Below, piece by piece: positions 23,050-34,900 of a DNA stretch of 64,000 bases. Made by a program: the position numbers and the translations under genes. Origin of the DNA: Protonemura montana (lineage: Eukaryota; Arthropoda; Insecta; Plecoptera; Nemouridae); contig OX387604.1 in the NCBI GenBank assembly GCA_947568835.1, forward strand, positions 17,575,076-17,639,075, in the 5' to 3' direction. The notes beneath the pieces were generated by a model. That model did no database searches. It was given only the letters and a program-made list of their open reading frames with translations, and was not told the DNA's origin. The first letter of the stretch is position 1. Each line of letters starts with the position of its first letter.

Positions 23050-25974
23050 CTAAGGGGCCAAAAGATCAACGGGCAGAAGAAGGAGAGACTTTCATCGTAG
23101 AGAAGATCATCGACAAGCGTTTCGTGCAAGGAGAGGTGCAGTACCTTGCAAAATGGATTGGTTACCCCAAGTAAGGCTTTGGGCTATCTCCAAAAAATTG
23201 GAGACCGGCCAATTATTCACGCTTCATTTATCAGGTGTTGGAACTTCATTTGAAAGTATCAACCCTTTAGACCCTTGAACCACCCTGGAGCAACCCACTA
23301 TACTCTTAAACATGCTTTTGTGAGATCTCTGAGGCTACCCATTTCTATGGATTGGCTCAGCACAAATAGAAGGTAGGTTCCAGTAGTACTGCTTTAGACT
23401 TTTTGAAATTTGGGACTGTGGTCAGGTAGTGCAGGCTGTGGTCAGCAGGGAGTGTGATTAGGTAGCGGTTGCTGGGACTCATGAGGCCATTTCAGTATCA
23501 TGTTGTTGTGGTGAAAAAGGAAAGAGAGAGGGAGCGCAACTTGCGGGGATGAAGAATGGCGTCCTGTGGTGCACAGGTAGAAATATTTATGAGATCTGTT
23601 TGGGTTTCGATTCCGGTTATGGTTCTCATTTTCAAAAGGTTCTTAACGGTTCAAGTTTAATTTCCTACTTTGCTAGCATATGCACAATGTACTTGCACCA
23701 AGCAAGACTTGGTGGTAGCTCGAGTCCCAGCTCTAGGCTGTAACATTCTGCCAAAACATTTCTAACCAATCATCAGCAACTGGAGGCACCAATTTTTGGG
23801 ATAGTAATTTTTAATTGATTTTGTAATTACAGAATTGTAATTTTGCCAATTCTCATCTAGATAACACCAGAGGCTGGATTCAGAAAATAGAATTTTAAAT
23901 GTGGGTTTTGCTATCATATTGGCTGGTATCTGAACATGAATCTCTATTTTTTGCCATTCGCATTCTGGACTGCTATTTTTATGTTATTTCTATATCGGAA
24001 TCAGAGTTTTAATTCTTGAAAATTCGACCCTTTGATTAAACAATTTTGTGGGCAGCTTTCTCCCCTTTAATCTTTATTAACACAACGATCTTCCCCAACT
24101 ATGGTTATACTGATACTGCTGATACATATACCTTTGTGATATTATTTTCTGATTTATTGCCATTTTCTTGCTAGTATACGTTAAAATTAGTCTTGGAAGT
24201 GAAACCCATTTATGATTCTTAAACCTATTCGGTGCAAGGATTAAAACTGCATCAGTAATGATTTTGCGCAATATGAATTTTAACACTATCAAATAAAAGC
24301 GTCGCAGTACCTACTTTTGTATGATTTTAATTATTTTGTTATACTTCTTTGTGTTTCAGTAATTTCAATACATGGGATCCGGAAAGAATCCTTAACTGCC
24401 CTCGGTTGATTGAAGACTACAACAAGTCTCAAAGGGGGACTGTTGAAAAAACTGTTACCAAAGAACAGTTACAGAATGAAAGGGTATGTAATGAATGTAG
24501 CGTGCTTGCAAGCAACCAAGATAACATGCTTAACTTTCGATCACTAAGACCAGATAATTCAGAACACTGGAACGTTTTTTAAAAATCAATAAATGGACCA
24601 ACATGTGTAATTTATTAAAATTTTGTTATGAAACATCATAATTTTAAACTTAGCATTGTTGATAAATTTGTCAAGTCCAATTGTTGTCAAACATATTGTT
24701 TGGTTGCACCCAAGCCTGGTATCCTCTAGTATTGCTCATCTGAAGCCTAGTTTTGTTTATCGTCAGAAAATATATCACATACAGAGCGTTTACTGGTGCC
24801 TAAATATTTTTCTAGACATGAGGATTTTCTATACTTTGTGTTCTTTGTTGGAAATGCGAGTGGCTGTGGGAGTTTTCACAATAGACAAAGAGCATGCAAT
24901 GGCAGGGGTGGACTTCTGGGAGGGGGGGGGGGGGGCAGTTGCACCCTGAGCCTTGATCATTCTGGGCCCCTGCCAAGCATTGAACATGTGCTTGCCTGGT
25001 GCTCATAGATAATGCCAATAAAACATTGGAATTCAAATTAAAATTAAAAGCAAATATAACTTTGCTAGGTAACCTATACCAATTGGGTACAGCTTGCATT
25101 TGCAAGCTTCAATTACTCACATGGATTGATTTAATGTTTGAATTGCAGGCAAAACTATGCTTAGAGTAAAGGAAGTGTACAAGCACGAGTCATGCTCCAA
25201 AAAGTCCATGATTAATTGAAGAAGGATCTACAAATATTAGTTAATACTTAAGGGCAAAAAAAAATAGATTTTGGTTTACGCCCACATCATAGTAAAAATG
25301 CAATTGGAAGTACAGCAAAAACTCTACTGAATGACGCATGATTACATGAGTGGGTGTTTTAAAGATTGTTGAAAATGATGGTTGCACCTCTGCACAGCCT
25401 ACTCCACCAACACATATTTTGGGAGAATCCTGCCCTCTCAAATGAACCACTAGCACTGTCCCTTTGTCCGTTTTATGTTGCATGAGACAAAGAAAGATTC
25501 CTAAAAGAAGATTGGCATTTGAATGGTCTCTCTCTACTCCCTGTTACCTGTCTTAGTTGCTGTTAAACACCTTGATATTTTATTTCAAATTGGATAATAT
25601 GAGGAACATCACTTAAATTGTTTTCTTGTTTGTTTGTTTTTTAGGTATCAGGTTTTCACAAAGGAAAAGCAGTAGACGTTGTTTTAGGGTTCACTAAAGT
25701 GGACGGGGAGATATTTTATCTTATTAAATGGTAAGACTCCAGCTATGGTGATATTTATTAACGAGTTTTGATTTTGGTTAAGCCTAAATCAATGATTCTT
25801 ATACGTTACTATTGTAGCTTCTCTGTGGTCTTCTATTGGGTTTATTTGTGTACTTTCAGGAAGGGGCCCTATGACACAGATTTAGTTTCGACAACAGAAG
25901 CCAGCAGCAAGTGTCCACAGGCTGTAATCAAATTTTTGGAGGAGCGTGCAGACCAGCTCGCTGCAAAAAAATAA
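23050..25974 (+). CDS. HP1-family chromobox protein, first exon not located
   Basis: Heterochromatin protein with a chromodomain for methylated histone H3K9 and a chromoshadow domain for dimerisation. Exons: 23050-23170, 24360-24483, 25645-25730 and 25860-25974, all in phase; about 148 residues are encoded here. The first listed exon begins mid-codon, so at least one upstream exon with the ATG is missing from the model. Chromodomain: ETFIVEKIIDKRFVQGEVQY, KWIGYPNNFNTWDPERI, NCPRLIEDY. Only about 20 residues of hinge separate it from the chromoshadow domain (FTKVDGEIFYLIKWKG, then KCPQAVIKFLEERADQL). Of the three aromatic cage residues, the first Tyr is Phe here, while Trp and Tyr (KWIGY) are kept. 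The shadow domain keeps the Ile of CPQxVI, but Leu and Ala replace the usual Tyr and Leu of FYEERL. The exon ends right after AAKK with no tail. Confidence 0.82.
24898..24982. repeat. Short GC-rich inverted repeat inside chromobox intron
   Basis: CAATGGCAGGGG (24898) is mirrored by CCCCTGCCAAGCATTG (24967-24982). Between them are a run of 13 or more G and the stretch GCAGTTGCACCCTGAGCC. Sequences of this type occur at the ends of hAT-like elements, so it may be a short hAT relic. No target duplication was verified. Confidence 0.3.
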
Positions 25975-26219
25975 TTCTACGTTTTAAGTGCTCAAATCAC
26001 ACTCTTTTCCCTTTTGTGTCGTTTGATTAATTTTCAATTCAATGTTTTTCATTGCACAGACTCGTAAACTTTGATAAGTAGACTTTTGACCCAGCTCGAT
26101 GGCGCTACATAACTTTGGGTCTGTGCATACTTTTTCATACTGCTTTTTACGTGAAACCGTGGATGAGGCTTACCATGGGGCTTACTCAAGGATGAGATCA
26201 TATAAATGTAGTATATTAT

Positions 26220-26365
26220 AATAAAAATAAGTGATTTGTCAGTAGATCATAAGTAAACATCAGTGAACATGTCCATACATATATGGAATTTGGTAATTTT
26301 TTTTAAATTCAATGTTCTTGTATTTTTAATGTTCTTGTATTGAGTAAAGGAGAGTGTTTAATAAA
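26220..26365 (+). promoter_or_regulatory. Polyadenylation signals, chromobox gene
   Basis: AATAAA occurs at 26220-26225 and again at 26360-26365, 250 and 390 bases after the stop codon. Either could end the transcript. The second lies just before the LINE fragment. Confidence 0.4.
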
Positions 26366-26403
26366 AATCATATTCTCTTTCAAGTGCAGTCTGTCATTAT
26401 CAC

Positions 26404-26950
26404 TTTTTTTTTTTTATATTTAGCAGTTTGTTATAACGGAATGAACTGGCATAGTTAGGGCTCCTCTTGGAGAGTGTTAAATTATGAGCTTGTGTACAGA
26501 TACCTTTGAATCTGTACGTGTTGTGGTTGTGTCTGCTGTGCAGAGCTGTTCGCGTATATTTCTTCTGACATGGGTAAGTACGTTGAGAAGAGTAAGACCC
26601 TGTGCTGTGAGGACACCAAGCTCATTGAATAACGTCCTGCTGCCATCGCAGAGTACTCTTTTGGATAATGAGAGCTCGCTTGATGTTCGGTCAGCTTCCC
26701 CAAATACAGATTCCATATAGGAGGGACTGGGACAGAGTAAAGAGTTCTGGTGTCATGATTTCCTTGCAAGTTTCTTGCTTCCAATTATGCAGCAAGTAAG
26801 TCTAATTGCTGCCAGTCATTTCATTAGCGATATCCACTCAACGGTTTTGCTTATTGTCAGTCCAAGGAATTTCGTCTTGATGGATTCGCGAAGGCTTTCT
26901 TAGCTTTCGTGGGTTCTGTCAATCGACATTTTTTCCTTTATTAGTATTGA
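26404..26950 (-). mobile_element. Non-LTR retrotransposon (LINE) fragment, reverse transcriptase C-terminal part
   Basis: Minus-strand reading gives KFLGLTISKTVEW, then PSYMESVFGEADR and FNELGVLTAQGLTLLNVLTH, then LTLSKRSPNYASSFRYNKL. This order (FLG motif, LGxLT block, final SPxYA block) is the thumb and C-terminal end of a CR1/Jockey-type reverse transcriptase. Stops and at least two frame changes show it is dead. Neither the catalytic core nor the endonuclease is present. Confidence 0.6.
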
Positions 26951-27480
26951 AGTAAAATTGAAGTTCTTTTTTCACTCGTATCTACTACAACAGTTTTCTG
27001 GGGAGAGAATCAAATGGTTTTTTTTTTTACATTGGAATGTTCAACTGGAACTGGAAGGGATACAGAAGGGTTATTTTAGTGGCTGGCTCGACCTGCTGAG
27101 TTCCGCATTCTTGCCACACAGTTACACTTGCCCTGAGCACGTGCTTACTACTTGCAACAACCTTGCAAGTAGCTAACAACTTTGTAAAAATGCTTGAAAT
27201 AACAAAAAATTTACTTGTTAACGAGTTTGAATCTAGTGATGAAGATTATATAAATAAACTCAAGCTCTGTAATTGAGCTTTGTATTGGCAAATGCTTTTA
27301 CTTTTTTATTACATTTATTTATATACAACTTAGGATTTATGTATTAACGTTGTGATACATTGTAATACAAGTTCCTCCGGTGGTTGCATCTAGGGTTTTG
27401 GTTACATCTAAGATTTTGTCATTAGGTTCTTCTTATCTAGATGCTAAATATTTAATCACTTAATGTTTTTTGCGTTCTTT

Positions 27481-27585
27481 AGGGCCTTTTTGACGCAGTT
27501 GGGGATGTTGTTCCAGTCGCAAACTGTTTTGCTCAGGAGCGAGTTGCGGCCAATATCGGCGCATTAAGTCATTATTGTAAATATT
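27481..27585 (-). mobile_element. Second LINE fragment, C-terminal piece
   Basis: A short minus-strand frame reads DIGRNSLLSKTVCDWNNIPN followed by CVKKALKN. This resembles the W-N-x-L/I-P block near the end of many LINE reverse transcriptase proteins. It lies upstream of the other fragment in transcription order, so the two are separate insertions. It is very short, hence the modest confidence. Confidence 0.35.
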
Positions 27586-29588
27586 ACAGAAAAGAATAAT
27601 AGTTACTGTCGTGAAGCGACAATATTGGTTGTAATTGGTTGCGCTTCCGCTGCCACCATCTTGGGATAAAGCTCCTAAGAAAGCTGTAATGATGCGATAG
27701 CTAACCCAAAGACTTACTGGTTTGATTGTAGGTCCTCTGAGACAAAACTTTGATATTTATTTAAAAGTTAGGCAAAATGAAGACAGCAAAATGAGTTATA
27801 GATATGTTATACATATGACAATTTATTATGAAACTTGTATTATGACGAAGACGTCCCACTCGCACAAGGTCCAAGCTTAGAATGCCCGACCCTAAATGTC
27901 GGGTAGCAAAAGAATGGTTATAGTGTCCTACTTCCATCCCATCCATACACCCACACATTAGAGGGTGGCTAAGCCACTGACCCTTAGATCAGAATTTAGG
28001 AAAGGGCTATTTGTAAGAAAAGATAAACTGAAAAGTATTTCTTAAAGAGAACCATTACAGGTTTGATAATAATTGGATGTTCTGTACCTGACAGATAAGA
28101 ACTCGAATTTACTGGAAATCTAGGTTTTGAAGCTTTTGTAATTGGAACTTAATTATGAAGACAATATAAAGTAACTAAAATAAGTGCGAAAAAACACGAT
28201 ATTACTTCAGTTATTTTTTTTTTTATATTAGTTTCCCCTGTAATACCATAAATCTATTGTGGACCTAGAAGTTGTATATGAATTTTTTGGACCGGAAAGG
28301 GTTAAAGGGCTCACTACAAGTGATTTTCGTCAGCTGAAAAGGAGATTCAGGTGAGTTGGACACAACAATGTGACTTGTGTGATCCGCGTAAAGGGCTGTC
28401 GTTCCAATGCGCAAGGATTCTGGCAGGGCCAAGGACGGTGCCTTGGACCTTACTGTCAGTTCTTCGAAGGATATAACCATGTCCTCAAATCCTTTGTAAG
28501 TGCAAAAGATTTGAGAGGAAAGAGATCAAAGGTTAATTTTTTAATATCTCTTTAGTTTTAAATGTGGTTTTGCTCCAAATTTGAGAAAGAAAACTGAAAC
28601 AATGTTCATGGTTTTGGTGAAGAAAGGGGCAACACTCAATTGCATTCTCTTTTGAAAAGTGGGGAAACTATATTCTTTTATTACTACTCATTATTTATTT
28701 CTGTAAACACCCTCCACATCAGTAGAATCACCAAAACAACCATTACAACCATCTAACAAGCAAAAATCTCCCTCCATGGGCACATAAGTGCTTCTCACTT
28801 TATGCTCCATGGAGTAAGTAATTAGAGATAGCAATCTCTTTTTCAAGCCAGTGATTTCAAAACAATCTTCAGTGATGATAAATACATTGAATTCCAAACT
28901 ACATCACAGAATTGAGTGGTTAAATGCATTACCATGACTTGAAAAATCTTGCTATCAAGTGTGTACAAGTATACAATAGTTGAATATTATTGACAGTGGT
29001 ATATGGCGTTATATGTAATGGTGCCTTGGACATTTTAAACAGTGTACGTACATCTATTTCCTTACTGCCAACAGAAATAATTTCAAATACCATCAACCAA
29101 TTGTTATTCTGAAATTTATCTTGAAAGTAAATTCTGTTATCTTTTAGTGTTTTATTGACTATATTTGTGTATATAAAAAGGTCACTATTCAGTGCTGAAT
29201 AAGTAATTGCGTAATTTGACTGTTAAAAATGCATTAGTGATACAATTGCTCACTTTTTATGTAAAATACAACCTTTGAGCTCTATAGCCAAAATTCAAAA
29301 CTAGGTCTTTTCGTCTGAAGCGATTTCCCGCCACATAACCACCAGTGAAGCTGGTGAAGCCACATTCGTATGGAGTAACGCATGTGGTTTTACCTCCAAA
29401 TCAGTATTGAGGCCAGAAGAAATAGGATTTTTTAACATTTTAGAAGAGGGTAAATATGTTGTATCTGTACTTTCGGTAAAAAAAAGTAACATCGTCAGCA
29501 TATAAGCGTAATAACATGAACCTAACCTCACTTTACTACTGTTACAACGCTATTTTGTGTCTGCTTCATTTTGATAGGATCATAGAAG
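27586..29588. other. Gene-free stretch before NUP50
   Basis: No gene is supported. An open plus-strand frame near 29304-29487 (SEAISRHITTSEAGEATFV) looks mildly protein-like but has no start, splice context or family. The bases just before the NUP50 ATG (ttttgatag) could be an acceptor for an intron in the 5' UTR. Confidence 0.4.
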
Positions 29589-31379
29589 ATGTCTAAAAGG
29601 AAAGCAACGACGGACATTCACCCAGATGTGCGAGATGGAAATCCAGCAACAAACCGCTTCAAATTTGGAGGCACTTATTCCCACCTTACAAATGCCAGGA
29701 AGTCTCCAATATCTACCGCCGCAATCAATTTGAACGAAAGCGGTTCGGAAAGTCCGGAAATATCTAGCCCAAGTAGCAGGTCAACAGCAACTCCTTCTAG
29801 TGATTTTGAAACTGAATTCCTTGTGAAGCCGCTTGCTCTTAAATGTTCTGAAGATAATCAGCTCAAACAGCCAGACACATGCACCATTGTAGCTAAAAGA
29901 GGATCTCATCCAGAACCAGATCCACCCAACACAGAAATTTCTCTGTGGGATTATGATCCCGTTACAATGCGTTCGCAATATTTTATGGAAAATATGACTG
30001 AATTAAATCGGTCATTTGCAATCTGGATTAATTCGTGTATCAAAGCTGATCCTACTGCTATCCTAACTAGAGTCTTTATTGATCATCAACGGCAGGTACA
30101 GGCATTATTTGATGAAGAAAGAATGCATACTGACGATATGGATAAGCTCCTGGTTTTACGTGCTCAAGAAAAAGTACTTCAACAGTTAAAAGAAGTTGAT
30201 GAAGAAGGTGATTGTAGTAGTGGTAGTGATTCAGATGACGAGATACCACATAACAACGGACCTATTGCTATAGAAGCAAGTCCTATTCTCGTAACACCCT
30301 CAGTTGCTCCATTAACTAATACTGTTGCACAAAAGGACATTTTAAATCCATTCCTTAACAATAATGCTATAAATGGCTTTAAGCCATGTGCTCTAGATGG
30401 CAACAACATTGATCAGGTTGCTGGCAACGTCAAGGACCTTGAAAGAAAACCTGAAGAGGGAGTTGTAGAAAAACCCACCAACTTTGGAGCCTTCTCATTT
30501 GCCAGGTACATACTTAAATTACCACAGGTACTGGGTACCACACTTATTAGATCCTAAAATAGCTGATTAAAAGAACAAAAAAGAAGTTGAGAGATTTCTA
30601 AATACTCTCCAACAGCAATGAGAAATCTTGTAAAACCACAGTTAGGATGTCCAAACGCTTTGAATACAGACTGAGCATCCTAGATGTAAAGCTTTTATAG
30701 CAAATCACTATTCAAATAGTAATCAACCAATCGCGTGTGAAGAAAGTACCTAGATATGTATGAAATCTTAATCAATACTTTATTATAAACTTCATAATAA
30801 AACCTAATTATGTCCCTCTATTGAATATTAATTTCCAGTGTGTGTATTCTGTCACAGTGCCTGCAGTGAGGCAGCAGCCAAAGCTGCGGCAGCCAAGGAA
30901 CAAGAGTCTGAAGAAACTAATGACGACTCTCCTCCGAAAGTAGAGTTCACTCCAGTGCAGGAAGATGGAGCCATCTATACAAAGAGGTACTGACTTGTAT
31001 TCTATTTAAATTTGTTTAAAAGCATGAGATATGATAATCAATTGCATTACTTACAATTTTATTTGTTTGAAGATGCAAGATCTTTTTCAAGAAGGAGAAG
31101 GAAGAAGGCTATGAAGACCGCGGAATCGGGAATTTATTTGTGAAGCCCGTCTCGTCGACAAATCGTCATCAATTGATAGTTCGCTCCGAAACCAGCTTAG
31201 GGAACCTACTCGTGAATGTCTTGTTATCTCCCGATATCCCTATTAAGAAGATGGGGCAGAAGGATGTGATGCTGGTGATGGTACCAACCCCAGGCTCAGG
31301 AATCAGGGTTGTGATGGTGCGAATGAAAGATGGCGTTGATGAAGTTGTAGAAATGCTTACCAAGTACAGCACTATCTAA
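29589..31379 (+). CDS. Nup50: Nuclear pore complex protein Nup50
   Basis: Mobile nucleoporin of the nuclear basket that helps recycle importin-alpha and binds Ran. Exons 29589-30505, 30867-30986 and 31073-31379 join in phase to give 447 residues (human 468). An in-frame TAG two codons upstream supports the start. The Ser/Thr-rich N-terminal half has scattered FG-type motifs (FKFGG, NFGAFSF). A conserved block near residue 140 reads FMENMTELNRSFAIWI and then ILTRVFIDHQRQV, matching the Nup50 middle region. An alanine/lysine run (EAAAKAAAAKEQ) leads into a C-terminal Ran-binding domain: GAIYTKRCKIFFKKEKEGYE, GIGNLFVKPV and LGNLLVNVLLSPDIPIKKM. The usual N-terminal DRNWDxED motif is absent, so importin binding may differ. 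The polyadenylation signal is at 31392. Confidence 0.88.
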
Positions 31380-31391
31380 TTAAATGCATAA

Positions 31392-31397
31392 AATAAA
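31392..31397 (+). promoter_or_regulatory. Polyadenylation signal, NUP50
   Basis: AATAAA 12 bases after the NUP50 stop codon; further A/T-rich signals follow, so the 3' UTR is very short or extends to a later site. Confidence 0.45.
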
Positions 31398-31942
31398 ATA
31401 TGGTTCAAGCTTTTATTTGCCGACTGATAGACCTATTCAATAAAGGTATTATGCAATATTAAATTCAATAACCAATCAACAATTAATATTCAAAAACACA
31501 CAGAACTACCTTTATAGGACTCAATAGGGCTTTGACAATTTTAATTGTACTCATTTATCAATCATTGCTCAAGCAGTACTTTGTTTGACATATAATATTT
31601 GTAATGACAAAAAAATAATTATAAATTGATTTTAAAATTTGGTTGTTATTTTTATAAGTGAAAATGATCTGCATGGCACTGAATTTGTGTGATCAAGTAA
31701 GCAATGCAAAGTATAGGAAACAAAAGTGTGGTTCACCATCTCTTTCAAAGCAAGATTGGTAGTGATTTTGTGCCTTTTGTTTATGTTCTTTCACGAATCA
31801 TCAAGACACCAGGAGTTTTATAATATAAAGAAAAAAGGTATTTAGTACATTCTTTTTGCCATCCACATCAAAGTCAACTTCCAGGTTGACAGGTTTTACA
31901 TGCAAAAAAGTAAGAAGCTGATCTAATTGAAGTGGTAGGAAC

Positions 31943-34900
31943 ATGACTGACCCTGTTGAGGACAACTTACGAAAGCATGCAACTCTGGTGTTGTCCGGAC
32001 CGAATTTTCGAGGAGAAGATTGTGAACCAGAGGTTCAAACTCCATGGTGGCGATCGTCTGATGGTTGTGGCTGTAAATCGCAGTGGAAGCGTTACACTCT
32101 TATCACAATGCTGGTCTTAGTGTGGCTGACTTGCACTGTAAGTTATTTTTGTAACCTGGACCTGTTAGCAGTGAATCTTTTCTAGTGGTTTGAAATGTTG
32201 AGTGACTTGAAAGTGGCAAATTAAATGATTTTTGAGAAAATGAAATATCAAATTAGAAACAACATTTGATGGAAATATCCCCTAGGTCTCTAGAACCCCA
32301 AATTTTTCACTGGCTAATCGATAGGTACCTGCTTGCAGCGATATTTTATAAATCCTTTCTTTTTCTTCCAGGTATTAATGACAGTTTACGGGTCAAACAA
32401 TGACAGAAAGAAGACACTCATGATCTGTGTAACAGGCAATGAATCTAAAAGTAACCTTTTACCAAATTGACTTTTTTTGAAAATTTGTAATACATTGATC
32501 AATATGTAGTATTTTGATGTATAGTATTAATATATATTATTACCATAGAGTATATATAGTACTAGTTTATATAGTATTTTGAAACTTTTGACTGGAAACT
32601 TGCTATTTTTACACAATTGTTTGTGATTAGGTGTCTGGATCTCTAGTCCAATCGGAAAAGATGAGATACTTATCAGCATATATGGACCATTCTTGGCAGA
32701 ATATAACCCAACTACTCTTGATCAGAAAAGCATCTTTCTTTCCATTGAGATTGTAAAGTTGAATTCCGTCTTAAAAGAATCTGACCATATAACTGCATCA
32801 GATATTAAGTCTACAAAGGTATGGTCTCACATCACAAGTAAGCATATGCTTTAATAATAAACTAACCATTTAAGTTTTGCAACTTTCTTTGTTTTGTAGG
32901 TAATCGGCGAAAAAACGTGGAAGGTGGACCTTTTGCAGACCATAGATTCTGGACGTTTGCGTAACTTAACCAAACACATGAAGTTTAGTCCTACTCGGTA
33001 GGTTTGGTTACTACAATCTCTTTCTGACATCCTGTCTGAAGATATTTCTGCCTTGCCATGCAGTAGGTACTTAGTGATAATTTAAACTTTTAAGGATTGA
33101 AAGTGACGACTGGATTCGTATTCTTGTGACAACCAACGGGCCAGAAACTACATCCCTAGACTTGGCTTACAACTTGGATCCCATTAAAGAGATTGATGGC
33201 ATAGTGGCGGCTCTTCTTGTTTTAGTCGGGCTCTATATATTGATTGGATTTGAATTGGTTCACCGTGCTCTTGCTGCTATTTTGGGCTCAACAATGGCCC
33301 TGGCCGTATTGGCATTTTTAGGAGAGGTATTGTATACGCCTTGCGTCCTTTCAAATTTTAATTCAACCTACCTTTACTCATTTTCGTAAAATCAAAACTT
33401 ATTTTCCAGAGACCTAACTTGGAAGAAATTGTGACCTGGATTGATATAAGCACACTCACGCTCCTCTTTGCAATGATGGTCATTGTCGCAGTGTTAACCA
33501 AAACTGGAGTTTTTGACTTCCTGTCTGTTGTGGCTTATCAGGTAGGATCACATTGTTTTAAAATGTCAGCAATGATGACACCAAGAAATTGTATTATTTG
33601 ATTTATATGAGATTGAGATAGTGAAGAGAGTACTTTTAACTGTTGATGTGTAAGAATGTCAAAAACCATAATAAGAAATGTAAGAAAGAAGGAAGAGTGA
33701 GTGTAATTTACATTTTTCCTTGTTCACCATGCATACACTCATTTCACAGCTGACAACTGCTTGAAAGGGCTCTAGTAAGAAGCTGGATGCCAGGATTTTC
33801 TATTGTTACACAAACCAGCTCATCTTCCCATATTTCATGAATACTGTATTTAGGTAACACGTGGTACTCTGTGGCCACTGATCTTCACGCTATGTATCTT
33901 CTCTGGGGTTGTATCGTCCATCATTGATGTTGTTACTACAGTTTTGCTGATGACTCCAGTGGCTATAAGGTAGGAACAACTTCTTTAGAATTGTCAAATC
34001 ATTTATTCATTTGTCTCGTGTAACTTCGATTGCTGTCGAATTCACAAAAAAAAGTGTGATACATGTGTTTTTTAAACTATGGGTTTGAGGGTACTTCCCA
34101 GTTTAAATAAAACTACTAGAATTTCCATAAAGATTCCATAATTATTTCCATTCTGGTGCCTACACTGAAAAGAAGTAATAACCAACTTTGATCAAGATTT
34201 ATCACAAGATTTGTTTCTTGTAATGTTGTGAAAAATAATGGCAAGAATTCCCCACATTTACATCAGTATTGGTATTTCAGAAAACTGCTTATCTGTTTGT
34301 TTTGGCTTGATCCAAATTGTATTTTGACAAGCAAGTAAAACCTGTTACTGCACTCTTTCAGGCTATGCGAGGTTTTGAAACTTAATCCTAAGCCGGTTCT
34401 GCTTTCAATCATCTTCTCATGCAACATCTTGTGCTCGTTGACCCCAGTTGGGGACCCACCAAATCTGATCATCTTCAACAATGAGGCTGTCTTCGAAGCT
34501 GTGAGCAATTAACTAAAATCTGTACTGGTCCAGTGTTTAAATTTTTGCTTAAAACTGATGACCTTCATTGACCAAATTCCCAGATGCTGCAACCATTGTG
34601 TAATTTCTTTGTTACGTAGAGAAATAATCTATTCAAAGACTTATCTCCCAGCCAATCTGTAGGAAAACTTTACAATCACAATGCTACAGCTTACACACCA
34701 ACTGGCTGAAGTACTATAGCAATGACCCCTTACCTGACAAACAAGATACATTTACACTGGCCCTGAGTCCAAAATAGACTGAAATCGATATCATAAATCT
34801 CAGGGCTCGAGAAAAATCTGCAGAAAATTTAATTTATTTCAAAAATTTGTCTCTATTTTTCCGTAAATTGCATTCTATTTGTTTCTATTTGTAAGAGATG

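Noticed and set aside
24796-25105. Overlapping open frames in the chromobox intron
   Set aside because: Gly- and Pro-rich peptides come from the poly-G tract read in different frames; no real coding signal.
29304-29487. Coding exon upstream of NUP50
   Set aside because: The frame is open and somewhat protein-like, but there is no start, no acceptor or donor in phase, and no family match.
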